Source: Achromobacter ruhlandii (GTDB taxonomy: Bacteria > Pseudomonadota > Gammaproteobacteria > Burkholderiales > Burkholderiaceae_B). Taken from it: a stretch of DNA of 64,000 nucleotides. Positions 54,081 to 63,510 of the stretch are shown here, piece by piece. The notes beneath the pieces are model-generated. The model saw only the letters and a list, made by a program, of their open reading frames with translations. It was not told the origin of the DNA and searched no databases. The stretch lies in NCBI RefSeq assembly GCF_902859695.1, contig NZ_CADIJL010000003.1:186001-250000 (forward strand). The letters run 5' to 3'. The number at the start of each line of letters is the position of its first letter. Within the stretch, counting starts at the first letter, position 1. The position numbers were made by a program, and so were the translations under genes.

Positions 54081-55499
54081 ATGAACGCTGTCACCGATAA
54101 ATCCTTCTCCGACTACATCGTCGCCGACCTGTCGCTGGCAGGCTGGGGCCGTCGCGAGCTGGCCATCGCCGAAACCGAAATGCCCGGCCTGATGGCCATC
54201 CGCGAAGAGTTCGCCGCCAAGCAGCCGCTCAAGGGCGCCCGCATCGCCGGCAGCCTGCACATGACCATCCAGACCGGCGTCCTGATCGAGACGCTGGTGG
54301 CCCTGGGCGCCGAAGTGCGCTGGGCCTCGTGCAACATCTTCTCCACGCAGGACCACGCCGCCGCCGCCATCGCCGCGTCGGGCACGCCGGTCTTCGCCGT
54401 CAAGGGCGAAACGCTGGAAGAATACTGGCAGTACACCCACAAGATTTTCGAATGGCCCAATGGCCAGAACGCCAACATGATCCTCGACGATGGCGGCGAC
54501 GCCACGTTGATGCTGCACCTGGGCACCAAGGCCGAGAAGGACATCTCGGTGCTGGCCAACCCCGGCAGCGAGGAAGAGCGCGTGCTGTACGCCGCCATCA
54601 AGAAAACGCTGGAGCGTGATCCGAAGTGGTACTCGACCCGCCTCGCCCTGATCAAGGGCGTGACCGAGGAAACCACCACCGGCGTGCACCGCCTGTACCA
54701 GATGTCGCAGAAGGGCGAGCTGGCCTTCGCCGCCATCAACGTCAACGACTCGGTCACCAAGTCCAAGTTCGACAACCTGTACGGCTGCCGTGAATCGCTG
54801 GTCGACGGCATCAAGCGCGCCACCGACGTGATGGTCGCCGGCAAGATCGCCGTTGTCGCCGGCTACGGCGACGTGGGCAAGGGCTGCGCCCAGGCGCTGG
54901 TCGCCCTGCGCGCCCAGGTGTGGGTCACCGAAATCGACCCGATCTGCGCCCTGCAGGCCGCCATGGAAGGCTTCAAGGTCGTGACCATGGAAGAAGCCGC
55001 CGCCCACGGCGACATCTTCGTCACCGCCACCGGCAACTTCCACGTCATCACGCGTGAGCACATGAACGCCATGAAGGACCAGGCGATCGTCTGCAACATC
55101 GGCCACTTCGACAACGAAATCGACGTCGCCAGCCTGGCCGACTGCAAGTGGGAAGAGATCAAGCCGCAGGTCGACCACGTCATCTTCCCGGACGGCAAGC
55201 GCATCATCCTGCTGGCCCAGGGCCGCCTGGTGAACCTGGGTTGCGCCACCGGTCACCCCTCGTTCGTGATGTCGTCGTCGTTCGCCAACCAGACCATCGC
55301 CCAGATCGAACTGTTCACGCGCAACGAAGCCTACAAGTCGGGCGAAGTCTACGTGCTGCCCAAGCACCTGGACGAGAAGGTCGCGCGCCTGCACCTGAAG
55401 AAGCTGGGCGTGAACCTGACCACGCTGCGCAAGGACCAGGCCGACTACATCAGCGTGCCGGTCGAAGGTCCTTACAAGCCGAATCACTACCGCTACTGA
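54081..55499 (+). CDS. ahcY: S-adenosylhomocysteine hydrolase
   Basis: The ATG at 54081 is preceded by GGAG and gives 472 residues. The NAD-binding motif [16 protein letters not shown], active-site [15 protein letters not shown] and the C-terminal KPNHYRY are intact. The enzyme splits SAH into adenosine and homocysteine and so relieves product inhibition of methyltransferases. A longer upstream frame would cross the riboswitch and is rejected. A holin-like gene and metF follow on the same strand, forming a methyl-cycle operon with them. Confidence 0.97.
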   Translation: MNAVTDKSFSDYIVADLSLAGWGRRELAIAETEMPGLMAIREEFAAKQPLKGARIAGSLHMTIQTGVLIETLVALGAEVRWASCNIFSTQDHAAAAIAASGTPVFAVKGETLEEYWQYTHKIFEWPNGQNANMILDDGGDATLMLHLGTKAEKDISVLANPGSEEERVLYAAIKKTLERDPKWYSTRLALIKGVTEETTTGVHRLYQMSQKGELAFAAINVNDSVTKSKFDNLYGCRESLVDGIKRATDVMVAGKIAVVAGYGDVGKGCAQALVALRAQVWVTEIDPICALQAAMEGFKVVTMEEAAAHGDIFVTATGNFHVITREHMNAMKDQAIVCNIGHFDNEIDVASLADCKWEEIKPQVDHVIFPDGKRIILLAQGRLVNLGCATGHPSFVMSSSFANQTIAQIELFTRNEAYKSGEVYVLPKHLDEKVARLHLKKLGVNLTTLRKDQADYISVPVEGPYKPNHYRY

Positions 55500-55619
55500 T
55501 GCTTGTAGCAAAATAGGAAAGTGCCGCGCCATGTCGGCGCGGGCTTTCCGGTCCGCGGGGCTTGCCCGTCTCGCCTGGCGATGGCGGGGCCGCGGAGCGT
55601 CAATACAGGAGGTCGAACA

Positions 55620-55955
55620 ATGGCATTGATACTCGTCTGGATCCTGAACGCGGTGGCCCTGTTGGCCGTTGCCTACTTGCTGCCCGGCATCACCGTGGCC
55701 AGCTTCGGTTCGGCGCTCATCGCCGCGCTGGTGCTGGGCCTGGTCAACATGCTGGTCAAGCCGGTGCTGGTGCTGCTGACACTGCCCATCACGATCGTCA
55801 CGCTCGGTCTCTTCCTCATCGTCATCAACGCCTTGTTGTTCTGGTTCGTCGGCTCCGTGCTGAAGGGCTTCCAGGTCAACGGGTTCTGGTGGGCCGTGGG
55901 CGGTGCGATCCTGTACAGCATCATCTCGGGCCTGCTTACCAAACTGATCCCCTGA
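55620..55955 (+). CDS. phage-holin-like/YvlD-family small membrane protein
   Basis: A perfect AGGAGG precedes the ATG by 8 bases. The 111-residue protein is almost entirely hydrophobic, with four predicted helices and family motifs YLLPGITVASFGSALIAA and ALVLGLVNMLVKPVLVLLTLP. It matches the PF04020 (YvlD, formerly phage_holin_4_2) family, which is chromosomal and of unknown role. It lies 120 bases after ahcY and, in many betaproteobacteria, sits between ahcY and metF as here. Confidence 0.85.
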   Translation: MALILVWILNAVALLAVAYLLPGITVASFGSALIAALVLGLVNMLVKPVLVLLTLPITIVTLGLFLIVINALLFWFVGSVLKGFQVNGFWWAVGGAILYSIISGLLTKLIP

Positions 55956-56048
55956 ATTCCCACCCCCGAGCGCTACGCGCTTCCCCTCAAGGGGGCGTGC
56001 CAGCGGACCGGCCAAGCCGGCTCCGCGGCACCCCGGAGGGGGCGGCAC
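55956..56048. repeat. GC-rich intergenic hairpin element
   Basis: The stretch contains imperfect palindromes (AGCGCTACGCGCTT, CCCCTCAAGGGGG, CCGGCCAAGCCGG and GCGGCACC...GGCGGCACC). Similar CCCCTCAAGGGGG-type elements are common between genes in Burkholderiales by memory. A shorter related stretch (CGTCCCCTTGAAGG then AAGCCGCAGGCGCGGCT) lies at 19308-19343. Function is unknown; it may act in mRNA 3' ends. Confidence 0.45.
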
Positions 56049-56092
56049 CTGTTTCATGCAATGCGCATGGCGCTATGGATAACTGATCCGAT

Positions 56093-56935
56093 ATGTCCGA
56101 CTCGACTTCTCCGGCGTTCAGCCTGGAATTCTTTCCGCCTCGCGACCTGGCTGGCCAGGAGCGGCTGGTCCGCGCGGCCAAGCAGATGCTGGCGATCCAG
56201 CCCAAGTACGTCAGCGTGACGTTCGGCGCCGGCGGCTCCACCCGCGCCGGCACGGCCGACGCGGTGCGCACGCTGCGTAACCTGGGCTGCGACGCGGCGC
56301 CGCACCTGTCGTGCGTCGGCGCCTCGCGCCAGGACCTGCGCGAGATCCTGCAGGCCTACAAGAACGAAGGCGTGCGGCGCGTGGTGGCCTTGCGCGGCGA
56401 CCTGCCCTCGGGCATGGGCGGCGACGCCGGCGAATTGCGCTACGCCAACGAACTGGTGTCGTTCATCCGCGAGGAAACAGGCGATTGGTTCCACATCGAA
56501 GTGGCGGCCTATCCCGAAATGCATCCGCAGGCCGCCAATCCGTCGGCGGACCTGGATCATTTCGTGGCCAAGGTCAACGCGGGCGCCAATGCCGCCATCA
56601 CCCAGTACTTCTTCAACGCCGACGCCTACTTCGACTTCGTCGACCGGGCCCAGGCCAAGGGCGTGCGGGTGCCGATCGTGCCGGGCATCATGCCCATCAC
56701 CAACCACACCCAGCTGCTGCGCTTCTCGGAAATGTGCGGCGCCGAAGTGCCGCGCTGGATCCGCCTGCGCCTGGCCGAGCTCGGCGACGACAAGGCCTCG
56801 ATCCGCGCCTTTGGCGTGGATGTGGTCACCGAGCTGTGCCAGAACCTGCTGGACAATGGCGCGCCGGGCCTGCACTTCTACACCCTCAACCACGCCGAAG
56901 CGCCGTTGGCCGTGTGGAAGGAATTGAGCGTGTGA
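56093..56935 (+). CDS. metF: 5,10-methylenetetrahydrofolate reductase
   Basis: The 280-residue protein starts MSDSTSPAFSLEFFPPRDLAG. It has the folate-site VTFGAGGSTR, the FAD-binding VALRGDLPSG, AAYPEMHPQA and PGIMPITNHTQLLRF. The size is that of the bacterial enzyme with no regulatory domain. It makes 5-methyl-THF for methionine synthesis, so it completes the homocysteine-to-methionine arm served by ahcY upstream. The gene ends with a strong terminator. Confidence 0.96.
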   Translation: MSDSTSPAFSLEFFPPRDLAGQERLVRAAKQMLAIQPKYVSVTFGAGGSTRAGTADAVRTLRNLGCDAAPHLSCVGASRQDLREILQAYKNEGVRRVVALRGDLPSGMGGDAGELRYANELVSFIREETGDWFHIEVAAYPEMHPQAANPSADLDHFVAKVNAGANAAITQYFFNADAYFDFVDRAQAKGVRVPIVPGIMPITNHTQLLRFSEMCGAEVPRWIRLRLAELGDDKASIRAFGVDVVTELCQNLLDNGAPGLHFYTLNHAEAPLAVWKELSV

Positions 56936-56964
56936 TCCCCGCGGCGCGCAGCGCGCAGTAACGC

Positions 56965-56994
56965 AAAGGCCGGCAGCTATTGCCGGCCTTTTTT
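56965..56994 (+). terminator. rho-independent terminator of the ahcY-metF operon
   Basis: An 11-bp stem AAAGGCCGGCA/TGCCGGCCTTT (56965-56975 with 56981-56991) with a 5-base loop is followed by TTT. Confidence 0.9.
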
Positions 56995-57102
56995 CTCGGG
57001 CGTGTCAGGGTCTCAGCGCGCCTGACCGGCACGCGCGCCGCGTGGCAGCGACGGGCCGGCTGGGGGCGACGGCAAACGCGCCTCAACGGCCCGCATGACG
57101 CT

Positions 57103-58101
57103 TCAGTCGGCGTATACGCCCGCCTTGCGGATGATCGGCCCCCACTTGTCCACTTCCGACTGTAGCCAGCTCTGCAGGCCGGCCGGCGTCTGCTTGGCCT
57201 CGGGCACGATTTCCGCGCCCAGCTCGGCCATCTTCTGCGTGAAGGCAGGGTCCTGGAGCGCCGCGCGCAGGGATGCATTGAACTTCGCCACCACTTCCGG
57301 CGGGGTGCCCTTGGGCGCGTACACGCCGTGCCAGACCTTGACCTCGAAGCCCTTCAGCCCGCTTTCCTGCAGGGTCGACGCATCGGGCAGCGTCTTGATG
57401 CGATCCAGCGTGGTCACGCCGTACAGCTTGACCCGCTGCGCCTTGATGTGCGGAATGGTCTGCGTGGTCTGGTCGCACAGCACATCCACCTGGCCGCCCA
57501 GCAGCGCCGTCAGCGCGGGGGCGGTGCCGGCATACGGGATCGTGGTGAACTGCGTGCCCAGCGCTTCCTGCAACAGCATGCCGCATAGCTGCGACACCGC
57601 CCCCAGGCCGGCGTTGGCCAGGTTGATCTTGTTGCCGTTGGCGCGCGCGTACTTGATGAATTCCACCATGTCGGCGGGCGGCAGATCCTTGCGGCCCAGC
57701 AGCGTCATGGGCACGTCGGCCACCTGGCCGACATAGGCGAAGTCGGTCAGCGGATTGAACGGAAGCTTGCGGTACAGCGCCGGGGCAGTCGCCATGCCGT
57801 TGTGGTGGATCAGGAAGGTATACCCGTCGGGCGCGGCGCGCGCCACGTGCGTGGCCGCCAGCGTGCCGCCCGCCCCGGGCCGGTTCTCGACGATGATGCT
57901 CTGGCCGAGGGTCTTGGACATGGCGGCTCCCAGGCTGCGGGCCACGACGTCGGTGGGGCCGCCCGCCGCGAACGGTACGACCAGCGATATGGCGTGGTTG
58001 GGATAGTTGTCCTGGGCCGTGGCCGGGCCGCCTGCCAGGCAGCCCAGCGCCAGCAGGGGCGCGGCCAGGCGCCGCAGGGCGCGCGGGAAATTCGGGGTCA
58101 T
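57103..58101 (-). CDS. Bug-family tripartite tricarboxylate-type binding protein
   Basis: The 332-residue protein has a signal peptide ending GPATAQDN. It shows the Bug features ISLVVPFAAGGPTDVVARSL, VENRPGAGGTLAATHVA, PDGYTFLIHH and IPYAGTAPALTALLGGQVD. It binds a carboxylate in the periplasm. No permease or catabolic genes adjoin it: it stands between the convergent metF terminator and the 3' end of the Anbu gene, 155 bases apart. The ligand is unknown. Confidence 0.9.
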   Translation of the reverse strand: MTPNFPRALRRLAAPLLALGCLAGGPATAQDNYPNHAISLVVPFAAGGPTDVVARSLGAAMSKTLGQSIIVENRPGAGGTLAATHVARAAPDGYTFLIHHNGMATAPALYRKLPFNPLTDFAYVGQVADVPMTLLGRKDLPPADMVEFIKYARANGNKINLANAGLGAVSQLCGMLLQEALGTQFTTIPYAGTAPALTALLGGQVDVLCDQTTQTIPHIKAQRVKLYGVTTLDRIKTLPDASTLQESGLKGFEVKVWHGVYAPKGTPPEVVAKFNASLRAALQDPAFTQKMAELGAEIVPEAKQTPAGLQSWLQSEVDKWGPIIRKAGVYAD

Positions 58102-58256
58102 GTCTCGTCCTTATGGTGTTATGGCGACCCGCAAGACGAAGCATGGCGGGCTGGCGCCAGTGTGGCGCGCCAGCCGCGAGATGAGAATTTGTGGTTTTAC
58201 AAGCCGGGTTTAGGGAAGCGGAAAGCCGGGTTTGTACGGTGGGACAGGTCCGAGCC

Positions 58257-59120
58257 CTAGTTCGGCTGATCCTTGCCCGGGTCCTCCGCCAGCACTTGCG
58301 GCGCGGGATAGACGACCTGTGGCACGTCCACCGGTTCGGCCCGCAGCGGCTGGTGCTCCCGGCTGGCGGGCACCAGCGAACCCGGGTCTTCCGGACGGGT
58401 CCAGAGCGGATCCGGGATCTCGGCGAACACCTGGCGCAGGCGTTCGCCCCAGGTGCCGCGGATCATGCGGAAATATTCGTTGTGCTCGTCGATGCTGGCG
58501 AAGTGCGTGACGCGCAGCGCGTCGGCGTCATAGACCAGCAGGTCCAGCGGCAAGCCGACCGAGATGTTCGAGCGCAGCGTCGAGTCCATCGAGATCAGCG
58601 CGCACTTGGCGGCTTCGTCCAGCGAGGTATCGGGGCGCAGCACGCGGTCCAGGATAGGCTTGCCGTACTTGGCCTCGCCGATCTGGAAGTACGGGCATTC
58701 GGAGCCGGCCTCGATGAAGTTGCCGGCCGAATACACCTGGAACAGCCGGCAGCGTTCGGCGCCGATCTGGCCGCCGAAGATCAGGCTGACGTTGAAATCC
58801 ACGCCCTGCTCGTGCAAGGCCGCGGCCTCGCGGTGGTACACCGCGCGCACCGCCGCGCCGACCCGGCGGGTGGCCTCGAACATGTCGGGCGCGTTCCAGA
58901 CGGTTTCGCCACCCTCGTCATGCTGGCGCGCCAGTGCGTTCAGCACGGCCTGGCTGACGGCCAGGTTTCCCGAGGTCATCAGCACCATCATGCGCTCGCC
59001 GGGGCGCTCGAAAACGGTCATCTTGCGGAAGACACTGATCTGGTCGACCCCGGCATTGGTGCGGGAGTCGGACAGGAATACCAGGCCGGCGTCGAGGCGG
59101 GCGGCTACGCAGTAGGTCAT
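58257..59120 (-). CDS. Anbu: ancestral proteasome-type peptidase
   Basis: The ATG at 59120 gives 287 residues (MTYCVAARLDAGLVFLSDSRT). After Met removal the new N-terminal Thr is the expected nucleophile. Asp17 in LSDSRTNAG and the nearby Lys in SVFRKM (32 from Thr1) complete a proteasome-like active site. LIFGGQIG, YPYFQIGE-like CPYFQIGEAKYGKPI and ISMDSTLRSNISVGLP are COG3484 motifs. Anbu proteins form open helical or ring assemblies. Their peptidase activity and substrates are uncertain. The gene is last in the operon ATP-grasp, alpha-E, transglutaminase, Anbu. Confidence 0.9.
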   Translation of the reverse strand: MTYCVAARLDAGLVFLSDSRTNAGVDQISVFRKMTVFERPGERMMVLMTSGNLAVSQAVLNALARQHDEGGETVWNAPDMFEATRRVGAAVRAVYHREAAALHEQGVDFNVSLIFGGQIGAERCRLFQVYSAGNFIEAGSECPYFQIGEAKYGKPILDRVLRPDTSLDEAAKCALISMDSTLRSNISVGLPLDLLVYDADALRVTHFASIDEHNEYFRMIRGTWGERLRQVFAEIPDPLWTRPEDPGSLVPASREHQPLRAEPVDVPQVVYPAPQVLAEDPGKDQPN

Positions 59121-59175
59121 GATCGAAAAAGGGAAAAAACCACACCGCATTGTATTGCGGCGTGGCCGGGCGGGG

Positions 59176-59979
59176 TTACTGCTGCAATGCCGTCTGCACC
59201 TGCACCGAGACTTCCATGGACTCCTCGCCGCCGCCGGTGCGCACGCCGCGCACGGGTGAGGCGGAATCATAATCGCGCCCCACCGCCAGGCGGCAGTGGC
59301 AATCGGACGCGAATTGGCGGTTGGTGACGTCCACGCTGGTCCAGCCGGTGCCCGCCAGCCAGACATCGGCCCAGGCGTGGCTGGCCGCGTGTTCGTTGGT
59401 GGTGTACAGATAGCCGCTGACGTAGCGGGCCGGCACGCCCAGGCCGCGCACGCAGGCCAGGAACAGGTGGGCGTGGTCCTGGCAGACGCCATGGCCCAGC
59501 TCCAGCACCTGGCCGGCGGCGGTGGTGACGTCGGTGGTGCCGGGCTCGTAGGCGACCCGGTCGTGGATCGCGGTGGCCAGTGTCAGCACGTCGGCGGGCG
59601 TGTTCAGGCCGTCAGGCAGCACGGCGTGGGCGAAGGCGAGGATGGTGTCGTCGGCCTGCGTCAGCGGCGTCTGCACGCAATAGGCGTGCACCGGCAGGCG
59701 GCTGTCCTCGCCGCCCAGCGCGCCTTGCGCCAGCGGGTCGACCAACACCTGGCCGACCACGCGCAGTTCGATTTCCGTGTGGGGCCGGTTCAGCGTCAGC
59801 GTGTGGGTGATGTTGCCGTAGGCGTCCACCTGCTGTTCGAGCACGCCGGGCGCCTCGATGTGCCAGCGCAGCACGCGCTGGTGCTCGTCGTCGCGCGGCG
59901 TAAGCCGCAGCGTCTGGATGCTGTAGGTGACGGGCGCGGTATAGCGGTAGTGCGTGACGTGCGTGATGATCTGTTTCAT
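59176..59979 (-). CDS. transglutaminase-like cysteine protease/ligase of the Anbu operon
   Basis: The ATG at 59979 follows AAGGAG by 7 bases and gives 267 residues. An N-terminal beta domain (THYRYTAPVTYSIQTLRLTPRD) precedes the papain-like core with Cys166 in GHGVCQDHAHLFLACVRGLGVPARYVSGY, His201 in SHAWADVW and Asp217 in SVDVTN. The COG1305 family hydrolyses or transfers amide bonds. In Anbu operons it is thought to process or conjugate the peptide made by the ATP-grasp partner. It lies 55 bases before the Anbu gene and 13 after the alpha-E gene. Confidence 0.9.
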   Translation of the reverse strand: MKQIITHVTHYRYTAPVTYSIQTLRLTPRDDEHQRVLRWHIEAPGVLEQQVDAYGNITHTLTLNRPHTEIELRVVGQVLVDPLAQGALGGEDSRLPVHAYCVQTPLTQADDTILAFAHAVLPDGLNTPADVLTLATAIHDRVAYEPGTTDVTTAAGQVLELGHGVCQDHAHLFLACVRGLGVPARYVSGYLYTTNEHAASHAWADVWLAGTGWTSVDVTNRQFASDCHCRLAVGRDYDSASPVRGVRTGGGEESMEVSVQVQTALQQ

Positions 59980-59992
59980 GCCTGTCTCCTTG

Positions 59993-60979
59993 TCATGCCG
60001 ACAACGGCACCAGGAAGTCCTGGCTGATCCGGTTGCCCAGGTCGTTGATGCGGTCCAGGAAGTGCTCCAGGTACTGGTGCAGGCCGCTGCGCAGAATGTC
60101 CTCGACGCGGCCGAATTGCAGTTCGGCGCACAGCATGCCGGCGCGTCGCTGGGTTTCGGTCGAGCGCTGGTTGGACACACGGGCCAGATCCTCGGATACC
60201 GCCCGCATGGCCGCCAGCAGCGAGCGCGGCATGTCGGGATGCAGCATCAGCAGCTCGGCCACGCGGTCCGGCGTAATCACATCGCGGTACACCTTGCGAT
60301 AGATCTCCAGCCCGGACACCGAGCTGAGCAGCGCCGACCAGCGGTAGAACTCGCTTTGCAGGGCGCCCGAAGCATGGCCCTCGCCGCGGCCGTCCTGCTG
60401 TTGTTGCGGCGTGCCGTTGCCGTCGCGCTCGTGGAACTTCACGTCCAGCATCCGCGCGGTGTTGTCGGCGCGTTCAAGGTGCATGCCGATGCGCAGGAAG
60501 TACAGCGCCTCGTCCTCCAGCATGGTGCCGATGGTGACGCCGCGCGCCAGGTGCGAGCGGAACTTGACCCACTCGAAGAACTCGCCCGGGTTGCGTTCCA
60601 GCAACCCGGTGTGCAGGTGCTTGAGCAGTTCAAGCCAGGTGGTGTTGTAGGTCTCCCAGACTTCGGTGGTGAGGCTGCCGCGCACGGCGCGGGCGTTCTC
60701 GCGCGCGGCGCGCATGCAGCTGTAGATGGACGAGGGGTTCTCGGCATCGCGCACCATGTACTGCAGTACGTCCTGCGGTGACACCGCGGCGTGCTTGGCG
60801 TGGTACAGCCGTTGCAGCTCGGAGATGCGCAGCACGGCGTTCCACGAGCCTTCGCGGGTCTGCGCGTCCTGCGGCAGCAGCGACATCTGCAGGTTCACGT
60901 CCAGCATGCGGGCGGTGTTCTCGGCGCGCTCGGTGTAGCGGCACATCCAGAACAGGTTGTCGGCGGTTCGGCTCAGCAT
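59993..60979 (-). CDS. alpha-E protein of the Anbu operon (COG2307)
   Basis: The ATG at 60979 gives 328 residues. The protein is almost wholly helical and has two copies of an ERA-N-ARMLD motif: LFWMCRYTERAENTARMLDV at the start and IGMHLERADNTARMLDVKF near residue 170. This is the alpha-E domain, found only with circularly permuted ATP-grasp proteins. It is thought to be a scaffold or the peptide substrate binder, but no biochemical activity is known. It follows the ATP-grasp gene by 2 bases. Confidence 0.88.
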   Translation of the reverse strand: MLSRTADNLFWMCRYTERAENTARMLDVNLQMSLLPQDAQTREGSWNAVLRISELQRLYHAKHAAVSPQDVLQYMVRDAENPSSIYSCMRAARENARAVRGSLTTEVWETYNTTWLELLKHLHTGLLERNPGEFFEWVKFRSHLARGVTIGTMLEDEALYFLRIGMHLERADNTARMLDVKFHERDGNGTPQQQQDGRGEGHASGALQSEFYRWSALLSSVSGLEIYRKVYRDVITPDRVAELLMLHPDMPRSLLAAMRAVSEDLARVSNQRSTETQRRAGMLCAELQFGRVEDILRSGLHQYLEHFLDRINDLGNRISQDFLVPLSA

Positions 60980-60981
60980 CG

Positions 60982-62412
60982 TTATTCCTCCAGAACCCAG
61001 GTGTCCTTGGTGCCGCCGCCCTGGCTGCTGTTGACCACCAGCGAGCCTTCGGTCAGCGCCACGCGGCACAGCCCGCCGGGCACGGTGCGGATGTCCTTGC
61101 CGCACAGCACGTAGGGGCGCAGGTCGACGTGGCGCGGCGCCACGCCGGATTCAACGTAGGTCGGCACCGTGGACAGGGCCAGCGTGGGCTGCGCGATGTA
61201 ATTGGCGGGATTGGCGCGCACCCGATCCTTGAACGACTCGACCTCGGCGTGGGTCGCGGATGGTCCCACCAGCATGCCGTAGCCGCCGGCGCCGTGCACT
61301 TCCTTGACCACCAGTTCGTGCATGTTGGCCAGCACGTGCGACAGCTCGTCGGGACGGCCGCAGCGCCAGGTCGGCACGTTCGACAGGATCGGCTCCTCGC
61401 TCAGATAAAAGCGGATCATGTCAGGCACGTAGAGGTAGGTGGACTTGTCGTCGGCGATGCCGGTGCCGATGGCATTGGCCAGCGTCACGCGGCCGGCGCG
61501 ATACACCGACAACAGGCCGGGCACGCCGAGCGCCGAGTCGGCGCGGAACGACAGCGGATCGAGAAAGTCGTCGTCCAGCCGGCGGTAGATCACGTCCACC
61601 TTGCGCGGCCCCTGCGTGGTGCGCATGTAGACCGTGTTCTGCTCGACAAAAAGATCCTGGCCCTCCACCAGTTCCACGCCCATCTGCTGCGCCAGGAAGG
61701 CATGCTCGAAATAGGCCGAGTTGTACATGCCCGGGGTCAGCACCACCACCGTGGGATCATCGCCGCCATGCGGCGCCACTTCGCGCAGGTTGTCCAGCAG
61801 CAGGTCGGGGTAGTGCGCCACCGGCTCGACCTTGATGCGGCTGAACGCGTCGGGCATCAGCCGCATCGACATCTTGCGGTTCTCCAGCATGTACGAGACG
61901 CCGGACGGCACCCGCAGGTTGTCCTCCAGCACGTAGAACTCGCCGGCGCCGGCGCGCACGATGTCGACCCCGGCGATGTGGCAGTAGATGTCCTCGGCCA
62001 CGTCCACGTCCTGCATCTCGGGGCGGTACTGGGCGTTCAGGAACACCTGCTCGGCCGGCACCACGCCGGCGCGCACGATCTCATGGCCATGGTAGATGTC
62101 GTGGATGAACATGTTCAGCGCCCGCACGCGCTGCTTCAGGCCGGCCTCCAGGCGACGCCATTCGTCGGCGGGGATGATGCGCGGGATCATGTCGAACGGG
62201 ATCAGGCGTTCGGTGCCGGCCGCGTCGCCGGCCACTGAAAAAGTGATGCCGACCCGCCGGAAACTCAGGTCGGCCTCCAGGCGGCGCGCCGCCATGGCTT
62301 CCGCCGATTGCTCCTGGTGCCAGCGCTCGAAGGCCTGGTAGTGGGAGCGTATGCCGCCGGCGCTGTCGCGCATTTCGTCATAGGCGGCGGGACGGGATGG
62401 TCTGTCCTTCAT
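60982..62412 (-). CDS. circularly permuted ATP-grasp amidoligase of the Anbu operon (COG2308)
   Basis: The 476-residue protein has the COG2308 pattern: RRVGITFSVAGD, IPFDMIPRIIPADEW, RALNMFIHDIYHG, FYVLEDNLRVPSGVSYMLENR, VYRRLDDDFLDP, RAGRVTLANAIGTGIADDK, VVKEVHGAGGYGMLVG and a C-terminal RVALTEGSLVVNSSQGGGTKDTW. These ATP-grasp enzymes are predicted to ligate amino acids into small peptides or to tag proteins. It is the first gene of the four-gene Anbu transcript. No other domain is attached. Confidence 0.9.
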   Translation of the reverse strand: MKDRPSRPAAYDEMRDSAGGIRSHYQAFERWHQEQSAEAMAARRLEADLSFRRVGITFSVAGDAAGTERLIPFDMIPRIIPADEWRRLEAGLKQRVRALNMFIHDIYHGHEIVRAGVVPAEQVFLNAQYRPEMQDVDVAEDIYCHIAGVDIVRAGAGEFYVLEDNLRVPSGVSYMLENRKMSMRLMPDAFSRIKVEPVAHYPDLLLDNLREVAPHGGDDPTVVVLTPGMYNSAYFEHAFLAQQMGVELVEGQDLFVEQNTVYMRTTQGPRKVDVIYRRLDDDFLDPLSFRADSALGVPGLLSVYRAGRVTLANAIGTGIADDKSTYLYVPDMIRFYLSEEPILSNVPTWRCGRPDELSHVLANMHELVVKEVHGAGGYGMLVGPSATHAEVESFKDRVRANPANYIAQPTLALSTVPTYVESGVAPRHVDLRPYVLCGKDIRTVPGGLCRVALTEGSLVVNSSQGGGTKDTWVLEE

Positions 62413-62832
62413 GGCTCCTCCGTTGCAGATGCTGACGGCCCGCTAGGGCGCGGCCGTTGGCCGGCCCTTGCGTGGCCGGTCTGAATGAATAAGCAACCCG
62501 TGTGCCAGCTTGCGCTGGCGCGGTCGGGATACCGCCTGGAGGTAAATATCCTCTGGTCGGCGGCGGATGGCTAGCCTCCGGATGCACCGAGACAGCGGTG
62601 GCGCGGGTGGGGCGGCGGGTCCCCGGGGGGCGGATGGCGTGGGGAAATGATGCGAAGCGTGGCTGCGCGGGAGCGCGGCGGCGTCCCGCGGACGGGCCAA
62701 GGCAGCGGGCCGCGCAGCGCGGCGGAAGGCGTGCCCGCCGGCAATGCCGCGCCAGGCGGCAATCGAGAATATCAGGGGCAGATCATAGGGCTTGCACCGT
62801 CATGGTGCAAGCCCCGGGGCGAAACTGGTGCG
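62413..62832. other. 420-base gap between the Anbu operon and the cyclo-ligase gene
   Basis: No gene with recognisable family features was found. A perfect 11-bp hairpin GGGCTTGCACC/GGTGCAAGCCC (62788-62798 with 62804-62814) lies 19 bases after the cyclo-ligase stop and probably ends its transcript, although no T-run follows. Near the Anbu operon start there are GC-rich palindromes (GGCCGTTGGCCGGCC). The Anbu promoter must lie here, but its hexamers cannot be fixed. Confidence 0.5.
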
Positions 62833-63510
62833 TCAGCGCAGCGTGTAGCGGTGCAGCGTGGCGCCGCCGCCCTGGCCAGGCTGTTCCTGCGGCGCGTGCG
62901 GCACCCAGCCATCGGGCGTGATGACGGCGTCCAGGCGGAAGTCGTGCGCGGCCGGTTCATAACCGGGTTCCAGTTCGCCGCAGCTCCAGGCCACGCCGAT
63001 CGTGGTGAAGGCGTGGCCACGGTCGCGCAGCGCCGCCAGGGTACGGTCGTAGTAGCCGCCGCCATAGCCGAGGCGGTCGGCGGATTCGGTGTACCCCAGG
63101 GTCGGGACCAACAGCACATCGGGCAGCACCTCGGCCCCTTGGACCGGTTCCTGGATGCCGTAGGGGCCGGCGCGCAGTTCGGCGTCCGGCGTCCACGGCA
63201 GGAAGGCCAGCGGCGCGTGGCGCTCGCGCACCACCGGCAGCGCCACGGTGACACCATTTTCGGTCCATTGCTCCAGCAGCGGCCGCAGGTCAGGCTCGTC
63301 TTCCATCGGCCAGAAGGCGGCCACCACCGCGGGCGCCCGCCGACCGGCCCGCACCGCTTCGTCGCGGGCCACGTTAAGCCAGGTGAACAGCCGCGCGCGC
63401 ATCAGCAGGCCGCCGCGGCTGCGTTGGTCTTCGGGCAGTTCGGCACGCAGTTTCCGCAATCGCGTGCGTAGCTGGCTTGCGGTATCCTCTGGAGTATTTT
63501 GCGTAGTCAT
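62833..63510 (-). CDS. 5-formyltetrahydrofolate cyclo-ligase
   Basis: The ATG at 63510 gives 225 residues (MTTQNTPEDTASQLRTRLRKL). It has FWPMEDEPDLRPLL, LLVPTLGYTES and RLGYGGGYYDRTLA, the ATP/folate motifs of the family (E. coli YgfA). It converts 5-formyl-THF to methenyl-THF with ATP. In many proteobacteria the 6S RNA gene lies directly upstream, but no 6S-like structure was found in the 200 bases here. The divergent neighbour is a secreted protein gene. Confidence 0.93.
   Translation of the reverse strand: MTTQNTPEDTASQLRTRLRKLRAELPEDQRSRGGLLMRARLFTWLNVARDEAVRAGRRAPAVVAAFWPMEDEPDLRPLLEQWTENGVTVALPVVRERHAPLAFLPWTPDAELRAGPYGIQEPVQGAEVLPDVLLVPTLGYTESADRLGYGGGYYDRTLAALRDRGHAFTTIGVAWSCGELEPGYEPAAHDFRLDAVITPDGWVPHAPQEQPGQGGGATLHRYTLR

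Noticed and set aside
55620-55955. Holin-like annotation as evidence of prophage
   Set aside because: The YvlD-type family is chromosomal and sits in the usual ahcY-metF context; no other phage gene is present.
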